NCBI RefSeq assembly: GCF_008727755.1
Contig: NZ_CP044231.1
Coordinates: 3,162,001 to 3,226,000 of the forward strand
Source: Microbacterium caowuchunii
GTDB taxonomy: Bacteria; Actinomycetota; Actinomycetes; Actinomycetales; Microbacteriaceae
Reading direction: 5' to 3'
Length of the DNA stretch: 64,000 nucleotides
The translations under genes were made by a program, and so were the position numbers. The notes below the pieces were generated by a model that saw nothing but the letters and a program-made list of their open reading frames with translations, was not told the DNA's origin and did not search any database. This document shows positions 1 to 8,201 of the stretch, piece by piece; position 1 is the stretch's first letter; each line of letters begins with the position of its first letter.

Positions 1-1013
1 GCGAGCAGGTCGACCACCTCCGCCCACGGCTGGAAGGCGGGAACCGTCCGCGCCCATTCGCGCCGCACGTGCTCGCCGGTGAACAGAGTGACATCCTCGC
101 GGTAGTCGTCGGGCTCGGTCCGTTCCGCCGACCAGTTCGTCGCGAAGCCGTCGGCGTAGCTCGACTCGTGGAAGACGTAATACAGGGGGTTCCGGCCGCC
201 GAACGGCAGGGCGCCCGCGAGGTCGTAGCGGAACGCGTTCGTACCGGGATCGTGCTCGAGCAGCGACCACAGGGTCTGCCATCCGTTGTCCCCGCCGAGG
301 AGCGAACCGATCGACCGCATCCGGGAGCGGGACACGACCTCTCCGGTCGGCAGGACGATCCGGCCCGCATCCGCCAGGTCGACGAGCCGGCGCATGGCGT
401 CGCGGTGCGCGGGGAACCGGCGGTAGTAGCGCTCGGTCATCACGCGCATCTTGTCGTAGCAGAGGGCGTACACATCGTCAGGGTGGCGGCCGATCGCACT
501 GAGGCCGCCGGTGATGAACACGTCGGCGAGCGACGCCGCATCCGTCGACAGGTAGGCGAGCGTCGTGAACCCGCCGAACGACTGGCCGAGCGTGCTCCAG
601 GTCGCCGCGCCCAGGTGCTCGCGCATCGCCTCGGCGTCACGGACGATGCTGTCCGCGCGGAGGTGCGTGAGGTACTCGGCGACCTCGGCCGACGGCATCC
701 GGTCGAGGAGGGAGTCCGAGACGGGCGTGGACCTGCCGGTCCCGCGCTGGTCGAGCAGCACCACGCGGTGGTGCGCGAGCGCAGCGTCCAGCCACGACGG
801 GGCCGCGGGCGCGTGGAACGGGGTGGGCGCCTCGCCTCCGGGACCGCCCTGCAGGAAGGTCAGGATCGGGAGATCCTCCCCGCCCTCGCGCGACACGACG
901 GCCGCGTGCACGTCGATCGTGCGGCTGTCGGCGGGATCCCCCCAGACGAGGGGCACCTCGATGAGGTGGTCTTCGACGGTCAGATCCTGCATGCGACGCA
1001 CTGTGGTGGCCAT
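1..1013 (-). CDS. Prolyl aminopeptidase-like alpha/beta hydrolase (partial)
   Basis: Reading from the ATG at 1013 toward the window edge gives 337 codons without a stop, so the C-terminus lies outside. The product resembles proline iminopeptidases (family S33), cytoplasmic enzymes that remove N-terminal proline. Seen: the oxyanion-hole motif LQGGPGGEAP around residue 53, the LLDQRGTGRST strand-loop, and the nucleophile elbow GQSFGG near residue 142. The Asp and His of the triad would fall in the missing part. Peptide release of proline is inference. The open frames on the opposite strand here are antisense shadows with no recognisable protein. Confidence 0.85.
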   Translation of the reverse strand, partial: MATTVRRMQDLTVEDHLIEVPLVWGDPADSRTIDVHAAVVSREGGEDLPILTFLQGGPGGEAPTPFHAPAAPSWLDAALAHHRVVLLDQRGTGRSTPVSDSLLDRMPSAEVAEYLTHLRADSIVRDAEAMREHLGAATWSTLGQSFGGFTTLAYLSTDAASLADVFITGGLSAIGRHPDDVYALCYDKMRVMTERYYRRFPAHRDAMRRLVDLADAGRIVLPTGEVVSRSRMRSIGSLLGGDNGWQTLWSLLEHDPGTNAFRYDLAGALPFGGRNPLYYVFHESSYADGFATNWSAERTEPDDYREDVTLFTGEHVRREWARTVPAFQPWAEVVDLL

Positions 1014-1033
1014 CCGTCCACCGTACGCCCGTG

Positions 1034-2278
1034 TCAGGCCGGACCCGGATGGGGCGACGCGATGTCGTCCCCCCGACCGCGGGCATGCAGCCGGAGCGCG
1101 GTCGCCGCGACGGCCGCCACCACCACGAGCACCCCGTATCCCACCGCCGTCGCTTCGAGCCCGACGATCGGGATGGCGATGCCGGCGATGACGGCGGGCA
1201 CCCCGAAGGCCAGGTAGGCGACGACGTAGATCGATGAGAAGAGTCCCGCGCGCTCCTGGGCGGGCGCCAGCGGCAGGATCAGTCGCAGAGCCCCCGCGTA
1301 GGCGGTGCCGAACCCCCAGCCGGTCAGTGCGAGCGCGACGAAGTACAGCGGGAGTGCGTGCAGCGTCACGGCGACCACGCCGAGGATCGTACCGGCGGCG
1401 AGCGTCGACGTACCGACGAGGAAACCGGCATCCGCGGAGGATCGCCGCATCAGGATCACCGAGAGCGTGCCCACCCCGGCGATCACGCCGATGGTGAGAC
1501 CCTGCAGAAGGTGGCTCGACTCGTGGAACAGGCGCCCGACGATGCTGGCTCCGAGCGAGATGAACAGGCCTCCGGTGGCCCACGCCGCAGCGATCGCCGG
1601 GACGGATCGCACGAACGTGCTCCGGGCGGCCGCGGGCACGTGCACCGTCGGGATGAGGGAACGCGCCACGCCGGGGATCCTCGGCGACGTCTCGGGGAGG
1701 AACCAGACCGTGAAGGCGGCGACGAGCGAGATCACGGCTGAAACGCCGAACAGCACGGCGACGGGGTCCCGCCACAGATCGAGGACCACGCCCCCGAGCA
1801 CCGCGCCGAGCGCCAGACCGACCGTCGGAGCGGCAGCGTTGACGAGTGCGGCGAGACCGGGCATCCGCGCGGGCTGGAGCTCTGCGGAATAGGCGCCGAG
1901 CGTCGTCATCGCGAGCCCGGTCGAGATGCCCTGCAGCACGCGGCCGAGAAGGAGCATCCCGGCGTCCCCGCTCACGGCGAAGATGCCGAGCGCGATCGCG
2001 AGGATCACCATGGCGGCGGTCGCCACCGGCCGCCTGCCCAGGTGGTCGGATACGGAACCCGCCACCAGGAGCGTCACCAGGAGTGCGAGGGGGTAGACGG
2101 CGAACACGATCGTCATGACGACCGTGCTCAGTCCCCAATCCTCCTGCCATTGCGGGTAGAACGGTGAGAGCAGGGTGGAGCTCGCCATGCACACCACCAG
2201 CAGCGTCGCGACCAGGCTGATCCCTGCGGGCGACCGCCGCGGCCCGGACTGGATCGAGCGTCCGGCTGCAGCTGACAT
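1034..2278 (-). CDS. MFS transporter
   Basis: A 414-residue major facilitator superfamily protein with about 12 hydrophobic segments. The loop between TM2 and TM3 carries the family signature GSVSDHLGRRPVAT (about residues 74-87), and the second half has the matching internal-repeat arrangement. The ATG at 2278 is preceded by AAGGGAG at suitable spacing. It runs toward the peptidase gene, with only 20 nt between its stop and that gene's start, so the two could be co-transcribed. Substrate is unknown; neighbouring catabolic genes make an aromatic acid or drug-type substrate possible but this is inference. Confidence 0.85.
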   Translation of the reverse strand: MSAAAGRSIQSGPRRSPAGISLVATLLVVCMASSTLLSPFYPQWQEDWGLSTVVMTIVFAVYPLALLVTLLVAGSVSDHLGRRPVATAAMVILAIALGIFAVSGDAGMLLLGRVLQGISTGLAMTTLGAYSAELQPARMPGLAALVNAAAPTVGLALGAVLGGVVLDLWRDPVAVLFGVSAVISLVAAFTVWFLPETSPRIPGVARSLIPTVHVPAAARSTFVRSVPAIAAAWATGGLFISLGASIVGRLFHESSHLLQGLTIGVIAGVGTLSVILMRRSSADAGFLVGTSTLAAGTILGVVAVTLHALPLYFVALALTGWGFGTAYAGALRLILPLAPAQERAGLFSSIYVVAYLAFGVPAVIAGIAIPIVGLEATAVGYGVLVVVAAVAATALRLHARGRGDDIASPHPGPA

Positions 2279-2289
2279 GCGGCTCCCTT

Positions 2290-2312
2290 GGTTCCAGGAT
2301 TTTCGAACCTGG
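2290..2312. promoter_or_regulatory. Nested inverted repeat upstream of the MFS gene
   Basis: Two interlocked short palindromes lie 12-34 bp upstream of the MFS start: GGTTC (2290-2294) with GAACC (2305-2309), and CCAGG (2294-2298) with CCTGG (2308-2312). The position fits a repressor operator over the promoter. No regulator is assigned; it does not match the GntR or IclR sites found elsewhere in the locus. The rest of 2313-2460 shows no gene or motif I can support. Confidence 0.3.
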
Positions 2313-2460
2313 TCAGCGTAGCCGGTTCCGCGATCCGGAACGCCTCGCGATCGTGTGCCGGCTCGACGAGGGTGCGCTGGATATGGCCGAGTGCTTCAGC
2401 ACCTCGCCCGACATGCCGAAATCCACTCGCCCTCACCTCATGAAGGTCCTGCGAGCCGGG

Positions 2461-3114
2461 TCAGGCGAGCCCGGCGAGCGCCTGCAATCGCAGCTTACGA
2501 GCCTCGATGAAATAGCGGCGGGAGATCTCGTGGGCGGATTCCCCGTCCCGCCCCTCGATGGCACGGAAGAGACTCGCGTACATGTCGATGGCGTCGCCCC
2601 ATCGGCCGTCCTGCCCCAGAGTGGGGTGCCCGTCGGCGTGCCGGGCGAGCTGCAGGTTGAGTCGCCCGAGCAGGTCGATCAGCGACTCGTTGTGGGCCGC
2701 TTTCCGCACCGCGGTGTGGAAGGCGCGGGAGGAACCCAGCTTCGCCTCGATGTCCTGCGGATCGACGGCTGAGGCCTGGTCGACGATGGTGCTCAGCATC
2801 ATCAGGTCGTGCTCGCTGCGCCGCTCGGCGGCCGTGCGCGCGGCGAGCGCCTCCAGCACCACCCGGGCGTCGTAGATGTCGAGGATCTCCTCCGGGGTGC
2901 GCTCGCGCACCACCGTGCCGCGCTCGGTCCACGTCACCAGTCCGTCACGCTCGAGTCGGCCGAGGGCCTCCCGGACCGGGGTCCGGCTGACCCCGCACCA
3001 CTGAGCGAGGTGCTTCTCGGTCAACGGCTGGCCGGGAGCGAACTCTCCGCTGAAGATGCCCTCCCGGATGCGCTCGTACGGGGTGAGGGCGGGGCTGCTC
3101 TGCACGTTCTCCAC
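2461..3114 (-). CDS. GntR family regulator, FCD subfamily (paralogue 1)
   Basis: A 217-residue FadR-type transcription factor. Residues about 10-75 form the winged helix-turn-helix, with the recognition segment WCGVSRTPVREALGRLE. The remainder is the all-helical FCD ligand-binding domain, with the usual His-containing stretch RAFHTAVRKAAHNESL. The start is GTG at 3114. It is divergent from the ABC importer operon, and a 16-bp palindrome lies between them at 3172-3187, so autoregulation plus control of the importer is likely. Its DNA-binding domain is strikingly similar to the second GntR at 17466. The ligand is unknown; an organic acid is typical of FCD proteins. Confidence 0.92.
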   Translation of the reverse strand: MENVQSSPALTPYERIREGIFSGEFAPGQPLTEKHLAQWCGVSRTPVREALGRLERDGLVTWTERGTVVRERTPEEILDIYDARVVLEALAARTAAERRSEHDLMMLSTIVDQASAVDPQDIEAKLGSSRAFHTAVRKAAHNESLIDLLGRLNLQLARHADGHPTLGQDGRWGDAIDMYASLFRAIEGRDGESAHEISRRYFIEARKLRLQALAGLA

Positions 3115-3171
3115 GCATCAACCATCCTCGCGCGGCACCCCGCGCGCCGCCGGGGTCCACCGCGTGGAACG

Positions 3172-3187
3172 GTGTGCACGTGCATAC
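3172..3187. promoter_or_regulatory. GntR operator, copy 1
   Basis: The 16-mer GTGTGCACGTGCATAC matches the form of the sites at 11175-11190 and 19573-19588 (consensus GTRTRC-N4-GYRTAC). It sits in the divergent gap between the GntR gene and the ABC importer, just upstream of a plausible -10 hexamer TACTGT (3199-3204), so bound protein would cover the -35 region of the importer promoter. Confidence 0.65.
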
Positions 3188-3270
3188 ACCCCTCCGTCTA
3201 CTGTGGCCCGGAGCTGTTCACCCGAGCAGATGAGAGACCTCGGGCAGTTCCCGGCAGTGAAGGAGCGACG

Positions 3271-4224
3271 TTGCAACTGGTCACCAGAGTGGGGTCCCGC
3301 CTGCTTTACCTGATCGCCGTCCTGCTCGGCGCGAGCTTCCTCGTCTACCTGCTGCTCGACCTCCTCCCCGGCGACCCCGCCGAGGTCCTGGTCGGCGCCA
3401 CCGGGAACACGACGGAGGGGGCGGTCGAAGAGATCCGCGCCCAACTGGGCCTCGATCAGCCCCTCCTCGTCCGCTACTTCGGATGGCTCGGCGGTGTCAT
3501 CACCGGCGACTTCGGCACGTCCTTCCGGACCGGACAACCCGTACTCACCGAGATCATGGACCGCCTGCCGGTCACGATCCAGCTCGTACTCGCCGCCGAG
3601 CTCATCTCGCTCCTGATCGCCGTGCCGCTGGCCATCGCCGCCGCCCGCCGCCGGGACACCCTGTTCGACCGGGGCGTCGCCGTCTTCACCTTCGGCCTGC
3701 AGTCGACGCCGAACTTCGTCGTCGCGCTCGTGCTGATCGTGATCCTCTCGGTGCAGCTGAAGCTGCTGCCCGCCATCGGTTACGTCCCGATGGATGTCGA
3801 TCCATGGGGGAACTTCCGCTCCATCCTCATCCCCTCACTCGCGCTCTCGGCCGCGCTCATCCCGCTGTACACGAGAGTGCTGCGCAACGAGATGATCCGC
3901 ACCCTGCAGGAGGACTTCATCCTCGTCGCCCGCGCCGGCGGTCTCTCGCACCGGACGATCCTGTTCCGCTATGCGCTGCGCCCGTCCCTGCCGACGCTGG
4001 TCACCGTGGTGGGCATCAACATCGGCACGCTGATCGGCGGAACCCTCATCGTCGAGTTGATCTCGGGTCTCCCCGGGATCGGGACCCTCCTCTACACCGG
4101 CATCAACAACCGCGACTACATCCTCGTGCAGGGCATCGTCCTGTTCATCGCCACGGCGTACGTCGTCCTCAACTTCCTCGTCGACCTCCTCTACACCGCT
4201 CTCGACCCAAGGGTGCGCGCATGA
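3271..4224 (+). CDS. ABC importer permease, DppB/OppB type
   Basis: A 317-residue inner-membrane permease of the dipeptide/oligopeptide/nickel importer family. The open frame extends far upstream, but the real N-terminus is the TTG at 3271: AAGGAG at 3260-3265 lies 5 nt before it, and translation then opens with the typical LLYLIAVLLGASFLVYLLL membrane segment and LLPGDPA motif. The EAA-loop region RAGGLSHRTILFRYALRPSL precedes the last membrane helices. It overlaps the next gene by ATGA. First gene of a four-gene operon that contains no binding protein. Confidence 0.93.
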   Translation: MQLVTRVGSRLLYLIAVLLGASFLVYLLLDLLPGDPAEVLVGATGNTTEGAVEEIRAQLGLDQPLLVRYFGWLGGVITGDFGTSFRTGQPVLTEIMDRLPVTIQLVLAAELISLLIAVPLAIAAARRRDTLFDRGVAVFTFGLQSTPNFVVALVLIVILSVQLKLLPAIGYVPMDVDPWGNFRSILIPSLALSAALIPLYTRVLRNEMIRTLQEDFILVARAGGLSHRTILFRYALRPSLPTLVTVVGINIGTLIGGTLIVELISGLPGIGTLLYTGINNRDYILVQGIVLFIATAYVVLNFLVDLLYTALDPRVRA

Positions 4225-5117
4225 CCATCACCGCAGCGACCGAGATCGTCCCCTCGGCACCCCACACGAAGCCCATCCGCACGGCGCCGCGCCGACGCAC
4301 GAAGGTGCTCCCCGTCGCGGTGATCCTGTCCGCGAGCTGGCTGGCCCTGCTGGTGCTCGCGGCGATCGCCCAGCCCATCCTCCCGCTGCCCGATCCTTCG
4401 CGTTCCGACTACGGAGCGATCGCGTCACTGCCCTTCACCCCCGGCCACATCCTGGGCACGGACGAGATCGGTCGCGACATGCTCGCCCGGGTCATCGCCG
4501 GTGCGCGCATCAGTCTCACCGTGGGTGTGCTCGCGGTGCTGGTCGCCGTCGTCATCGGCGCGCCCCTCGGCATCCTCGCCGGCTACTTCTCCGGAACGAC
4601 CAACCGCGTGATCGGTGTCTTCCTGGACATCTCGCTGGCCTTCCCGTCGCTGGTCGCCCTGATCGCGCTGAGCGTCTTCCTCGGCCCCAGCCTGACGACG
4701 ATCGTGATCGGGATCGGGATCGTTTCGGCTCCGGCGATCGCCCGCGTCGCCCGAGCCGCGACCCTCACCTACGCTCCCCGGGAGTTCGTCACCGCCGCTC
4801 GCGGACTGGGTGCCGGGCACCTGCGCATCCTCGTCCGCGAGATCCTCCCGAACGTCGTCGTCCCGGTCACGAGCTACGCGCTGGTGCTGGTGGCGGTCGC
4901 CATCATCGGTGAGGCGAGCCTGTCGTTCCTCGGCCTCGGCGTCCCGCCGCCCACGTCCAGCTGGGGCGGGATGATGGGCACCGGGCGATCCGAGATCACC
5001 CGCAGCCCGCACATCGTGCTGATCCCGGCGTTCTTCATGTTCATCTCCCTGCTGGCGATCAACTTCCTCGCCGAACACTTCACCAAGCGGTTCGACATCA
5101 AGGAGGCCTCGCTGTGA
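4221..5117 (+). CDS. ABC importer permease, DppC/OppC type
   Basis: A 298-residue partner permease. The start is the ATG at 4221 inside an ATGA overlap with the preceding stop. Seen: N-terminal cytoplasmic arm and first helix (about residues 30-55), the family motif HILGTDEIGRDMLARVIAGA, the EAA loop AARGLGAGHLRILVREILPN, and the C-terminal SFLGLGVPPPTSSWGGMM signature. Forms the membrane channel with the DppB-type protein. Confidence 0.93.
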   Translation: MTITAATEIVPSAPHTKPIRTAPRRRTKVLPVAVILSASWLALLVLAAIAQPILPLPDPSRSDYGAIASLPFTPGHILGTDEIGRDMLARVIAGARISLTVGVLAVLVAVVIGAPLGILAGYFSGTTNRVIGVFLDISLAFPSLVALIALSVFLGPSLTTIVIGIGIVSAPAIARVARAATLTYAPREFVTAARGLGAGHLRILVREILPNVVVPVTSYALVLVAVAIIGEASLSFLGLGVPPPTSSWGGMMGTGRSEITRSPHIVLIPAFFMFISLLAINFLAEHFTKRFDIKEASL

Positions 5118-6142
5118 CCGGCACGAGCCCCGCACTGCAGATCACCGATCTGACGGTGCACTTCAACACTCCGCGCGGCATCGCCCGGGTCGTGCAGGGC
5201 GTGAACCTCACGGTCGAGCGAGGCAGCGTCCACGGCCTCGTGGGCGAGTCCGGCTCCGGGAAGTCCGTCACCGCCCGCACGGTTCTCGGCATCCTGCCCA
5301 CGCGTGCGCTCGCGCTGAAGGAAGGCAGCATCCGCCTGGCCGGCGACGAGATCCTCTCCTACACCGAGGACCAGTTGCGCGAACGGGTGCGCGGCAAGCG
5401 CGCGTCCATGGTCTTCCAGGACCCGATGACGGCGCTCAACCCAGTCATGCGCATCGGCAAGCAACTGGTGATCCAGATCCGGCGCCACACGCCCTCCATG
5501 TCCCGTAAGGACGCCATGGCCCTGGCCGGCGACCTCCTGCACCAGGTCGGGATGCCCGCACCGGAGGACAAGCTGCGCGTCTATCCGCACCAGCTGTCCG
5601 GCGGGCAGCGCCAGCGTGTGATGATCGCACTGGCGCTCTCGTGCGATCCCGACCTCATCATCGCGGACGAGCCCACCACGGCACTCGATGTGACCGTCCA
5701 GGCGCAGATCCTCGACCTGTTCGACAAGCTGCGTGAAGAGCGCAACCTCTCGATGCTGCTGGTCTCCCACGATCTTTCGCTGATCGCCGAGCGCTGCGAC
5801 GACGTCTCGGTGATGTACGCCGGCCGGATCGTGGAATCCGGCAGGGCGCGTGAGATCTTCGCATCCCCCAATCACCCGTACACGCGCATGCTCGAGGATG
5901 CGCGTCCCGCGCTCAGCAATGAACCGCACACCCTGCTGCGGACGATCCCCGGTCGTCCCCCGCAACTGACCGCGCTGCCGGCCGGCTGCTCCTTCGCCGC
6001 CCGCTGCCCGCTCGCGACCGATGTGTGCATGCAGGAACGCCCCCCGCGCGCGGAGATCGCCCCCGGACGCACGGTGGCGTGCCACCATCCCGAACTCGTC
6101 GAAGGCATGGCCCTGCACAGCACGGTAGGAGGAGCCGCATGA
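5114..6142 (+). CDS. ABC importer ATP-binding protein, DppD/OppD type
   Basis: A 342-residue ATPase subunit. The start is GTG at 5114, overlapping the previous stop as GTGA. Walker A is GESGSGKS, the signature is LSGGQRQR, Walker B is DLIIADEPTTALD, and the switch His follows in LVSHDLS. The C-terminal extension has the Cys-rich oligopeptide-transporter tail (CSFAARCPLATDVC) typical of this subfamily. Energises the importer together with the DppF-type protein encoded next. Confidence 0.94.
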   Translation: MTGTSPALQITDLTVHFNTPRGIARVVQGVNLTVERGSVHGLVGESGSGKSVTARTVLGILPTRALALKEGSIRLAGDEILSYTEDQLRERVRGKRASMVFQDPMTALNPVMRIGKQLVIQIRRHTPSMSRKDAMALAGDLLHQVGMPAPEDKLRVYPHQLSGGQRQRVMIALALSCDPDLIIADEPTTALDVTVQAQILDLFDKLREERNLSMLLVSHDLSLIAERCDDVSVMYAGRIVESGRAREIFASPNHPYTRMLEDARPALSNEPHTLLRTIPGRPPQLTALPAGCSFAARCPLATDVCMQERPPRAEIAPGRTVACHHPELVEGMALHSTVGGAA

Positions 6143-7149
6143 GCACCATCGCGGACGACATCGCGGATGCGGCGGCCCCAGGCCCCGCGACGGACGACAT
6201 CGCGTTGACGGTCACGGACGTGGTCGTGGAGTACCCGGGCAAGTCCGGACCGGTCCGCGCCGTGCACGGCGTGTCACTGACGCTGCGACGCGGCGAGACC
6301 CTCGGGCTGGTCGGCGAGTCCGGCTGCGGCAAGTCGTCGACCGGGCGCGCCATCGTGCAGCTGCCGGCGCCCACGTCGGGGCACGTCTGGCTGGGCGACG
6401 AGGACCTGACGACGCTGTCGAAGAAGCGTCTGCGGTCCCTCCGCCGCAAGATCCAGCTGATCTTCCAGGACCCGATCGCATCGCTGAATCCCCGCAAGAC
6501 AGCGCAGGAGACCGTCGCGGAGTCCCTCTCCATCCGCGGCGTCCGTGATGCCGATGCGCAGGCGATCTCGCTGCTCTCGCAGGTGGGCGTGGACGAGATG
6601 ATGGCCAAGCGGAAGCCGCACGAGCTCTCCGGCGGTCAGTGCCAGCGCATCTCCATCGCGCGGGCCCTCGCGCAGACTCCGGAGGTGCTCGTCTGCGACG
6701 AGCCCGTCTCCGCGCTGGACGTGTCCGTACAGGCCCAGGTCCTCAACCTCCTCGAGACGATGAAGGCCGAATACGGCCTGTCGATGATCTTCATCTCGCA
6801 CGACCTCGCGGTGGTCGGCAACATCAGTGACCGGATCGCTGTGATGTACCTCGGCAGGATCTGCGAGATCGCGGATTCCCGGGCGCTCTACTCCGCACCC
6901 CGGCACCACTACACGAAGCTGCTGCTCGACTCGATCCCCGATCCCGAGGGCAGTCGCGATCGGAAGACGACTCCGGTCGCGAGCCGCTCCCAGACGAGCG
7001 CCGGATGCCCGTTCGCTCCGCGTTGCCCGGCCGCTCAGGATCGCTGCCGGAGCGAGGTCCCGGAGCTGACCCCGGACGCGGAGGGCCACCTGGTCGCCTG
7101 CCACTTCCCCCTCTCGTCCCCCGCGGCCTCACCCGCCGCAGCGCACTGA
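6139..7149 (+). CDS. ABC importer ATP-binding protein, DppF/OppF type
   Basis: A 336-residue second ATPase. The ATG at 6139 (ATGA overlap, preceded by AGGAGGAGCC) is preferred over longer in-frame extensions. Walker A GESGCGKS, signature LSGGQCQR, Walker B VLVCDEPVSALD, and the Cys-containing tail CPFAPRCPAAQDRC are all present. The subtype usually pairs with DppD to make a heterodimer. The operon is complete except for a binding protein; the only candidate in the window is the lipoprotein at 19742. Confidence 0.94.
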   Translation: MSTIADDIADAAAPGPATDDIALTVTDVVVEYPGKSGPVRAVHGVSLTLRRGETLGLVGESGCGKSSTGRAIVQLPAPTSGHVWLGDEDLTTLSKKRLRSLRRKIQLIFQDPIASLNPRKTAQETVAESLSIRGVRDADAQAISLLSQVGVDEMMAKRKPHELSGGQCQRISIARALAQTPEVLVCDEPVSALDVSVQAQVLNLLETMKAEYGLSMIFISHDLAVVGNISDRIAVMYLGRICEIADSRALYSAPRHHYTKLLLDSIPDPEGSRDRKTTPVASRSQTSAGCPFAPRCPAAQDRCRSEVPELTPDAEGHLVACHFPLSSPAASPAAAH

Positions 7150-7159
7150 AAGGTTCCCC

Positions 7160-8119
7160 ATGAGCACGGACATCATCGAGATCCCCGGCGCGGAGGACCT
7201 GCACGTCACCCTGCGATCCGGCGCGGTCGCGCATGCGATGGCCGCCGGCCCGCAGGACGGCGAGCCCGTCATCCTCCTGCACGGGGGGCTGCCGGGTTCG
7301 TCCGGCGCCGCCGGATGGCGCTTCATGCTGCCGGCCCTGGCCGAGGCCGGATTCCGCGTGTACGCGCCGGACCGACCCGGGTTCGGTCGTTCCGACACAC
7401 GCCCCGAGCACCGACCCGTGCGCGGTCACATGAGCTGGGTCGACTTCGTCATCCAGTTCGCCGACGCCGTCGGCGCCGAGACCTTCCGCCTCGGCGGGAA
7501 CTCGCAGGGCGCACAGACCGCCGCGTACGTCGCCGTCAACCACCCCGAGCGGGTCACGCACCTCGCCATGATCGCCACCAGCGGTCTCAACGAAGCGCTG
7601 GACGTGCCCGCCGAGGACGTCGTGGCGGGCATCCCCCTGCCGCGCTGGGACGGATCCCTCGAGGGCATGCGCACGATGATGATGTCCATCATCCACCGCA
7701 AGGTGGCGGTGACCGACGAGGTGCTGGCGATGCGCGCCGCGGACGCCGAGCAGCAGCGGGAGTCCTTCGCGGCCGCCGCGGCGTGGAACCGCACCGTGTG
7801 GGCCGACCCGAACCGTCGTCAGCTGATGCGCCTGCGTGGCCGGCTGGACCAGCTGACCATCCCGATCATCTACCTGTACGGCCGGCAGGACGTCCTCGGA
7901 CCGGTGCAGAACGGCTTCCTCCAGGAGGACCGTCTTCCCAACGTGCAGTTCTTCTACCCGGACGACTGCGGCCACCAGGGCCAGACCGACCAGCCGGAGA
8001 TCTTCGGGGCGGTCTTCACCGAGTTCTTCCGGGATGCCCGCGTCACCGCGGACACCGCGGCCCGGGCAGGCGTGTCCGACCGTCGCCCGGTCCTGAAGGA
8101 GCGGGTCCAGTCCGCCTGA
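7160..8119 (+). CDS. Alpha/beta hydrolase, meta-cleavage-product hydrolase-like
   Basis: A 319-residue alpha/beta-fold hydrolase beginning 10 nt after the importer operon and probably its last gene. Seen: HGG oxyanion motif (LLHGGLPGS), DRPGFGRSD strand-loop, nucleophile elbow GNSQGAQ, an acid in YGRQDVLGP and the catalytic His in DDCGHQGQ. The pattern is that of C-C bond hydrolases and related esterases in aromatic catabolism. It is one of three such hydrolases in the locus, so it may instead hydrolyse an ester or side chain of the imported substrate; specificity cannot be read from sequence. Confidence 0.85.
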   Translation: MSTDIIEIPGAEDLHVTLRSGAVAHAMAAGPQDGEPVILLHGGLPGSSGAAGWRFMLPALAEAGFRVYAPDRPGFGRSDTRPEHRPVRGHMSWVDFVIQFADAVGAETFRLGGNSQGAQTAAYVAVNHPERVTHLAMIATSGLNEALDVPAEDVVAGIPLPRWDGSLEGMRTMMMSIIHRKVAVTDEVLAMRAADAEQQRESFAAAAAWNRTVWADPNRRQLMRLRGRLDQLTIPIIYLYGRQDVLGPVQNGFLQEDRLPNVQFFYPDDCGHQGQTDQPEIFGAVFTEFFRDARVTADTAARAGVSDRRPVLKERVQSA

Positions 8120-8130
8120 CAGCAGCCGGT

Positions 8131-8168
8131 ACGAAGGGGGCACGCGCATTCGCACGTGCCCCCTTCGT
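8131..8168. terminator. Bidirectional terminator hairpin
   Basis: Perfect 14-bp arms (8131-8144 and 8155-8168) around a 10-nt loop, placed between two convergent genes. The stem is GC-rich and is not followed by a strong U tract on the plus strand, as is common in actinobacteria. Confidence 0.75.
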
Positions 8169-8201
8169 CGTCCGGGAACGACCGCCCGGAAAGACGGGAC
8201 G

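Noticed and set aside
69..1217. A 382-codon plus-strand open frame at the window start
   Set aside because: Lies opposite the prolyl aminopeptidase, whose GGPGG and GQSFGG motifs show the real coding strand.
2313..2460. Short plus-strand frame starting near 2353 between the MFS and GntR genes
   Set aside because: It continues antisense to the GntR gene and shows no domain or ribosome-binding site.
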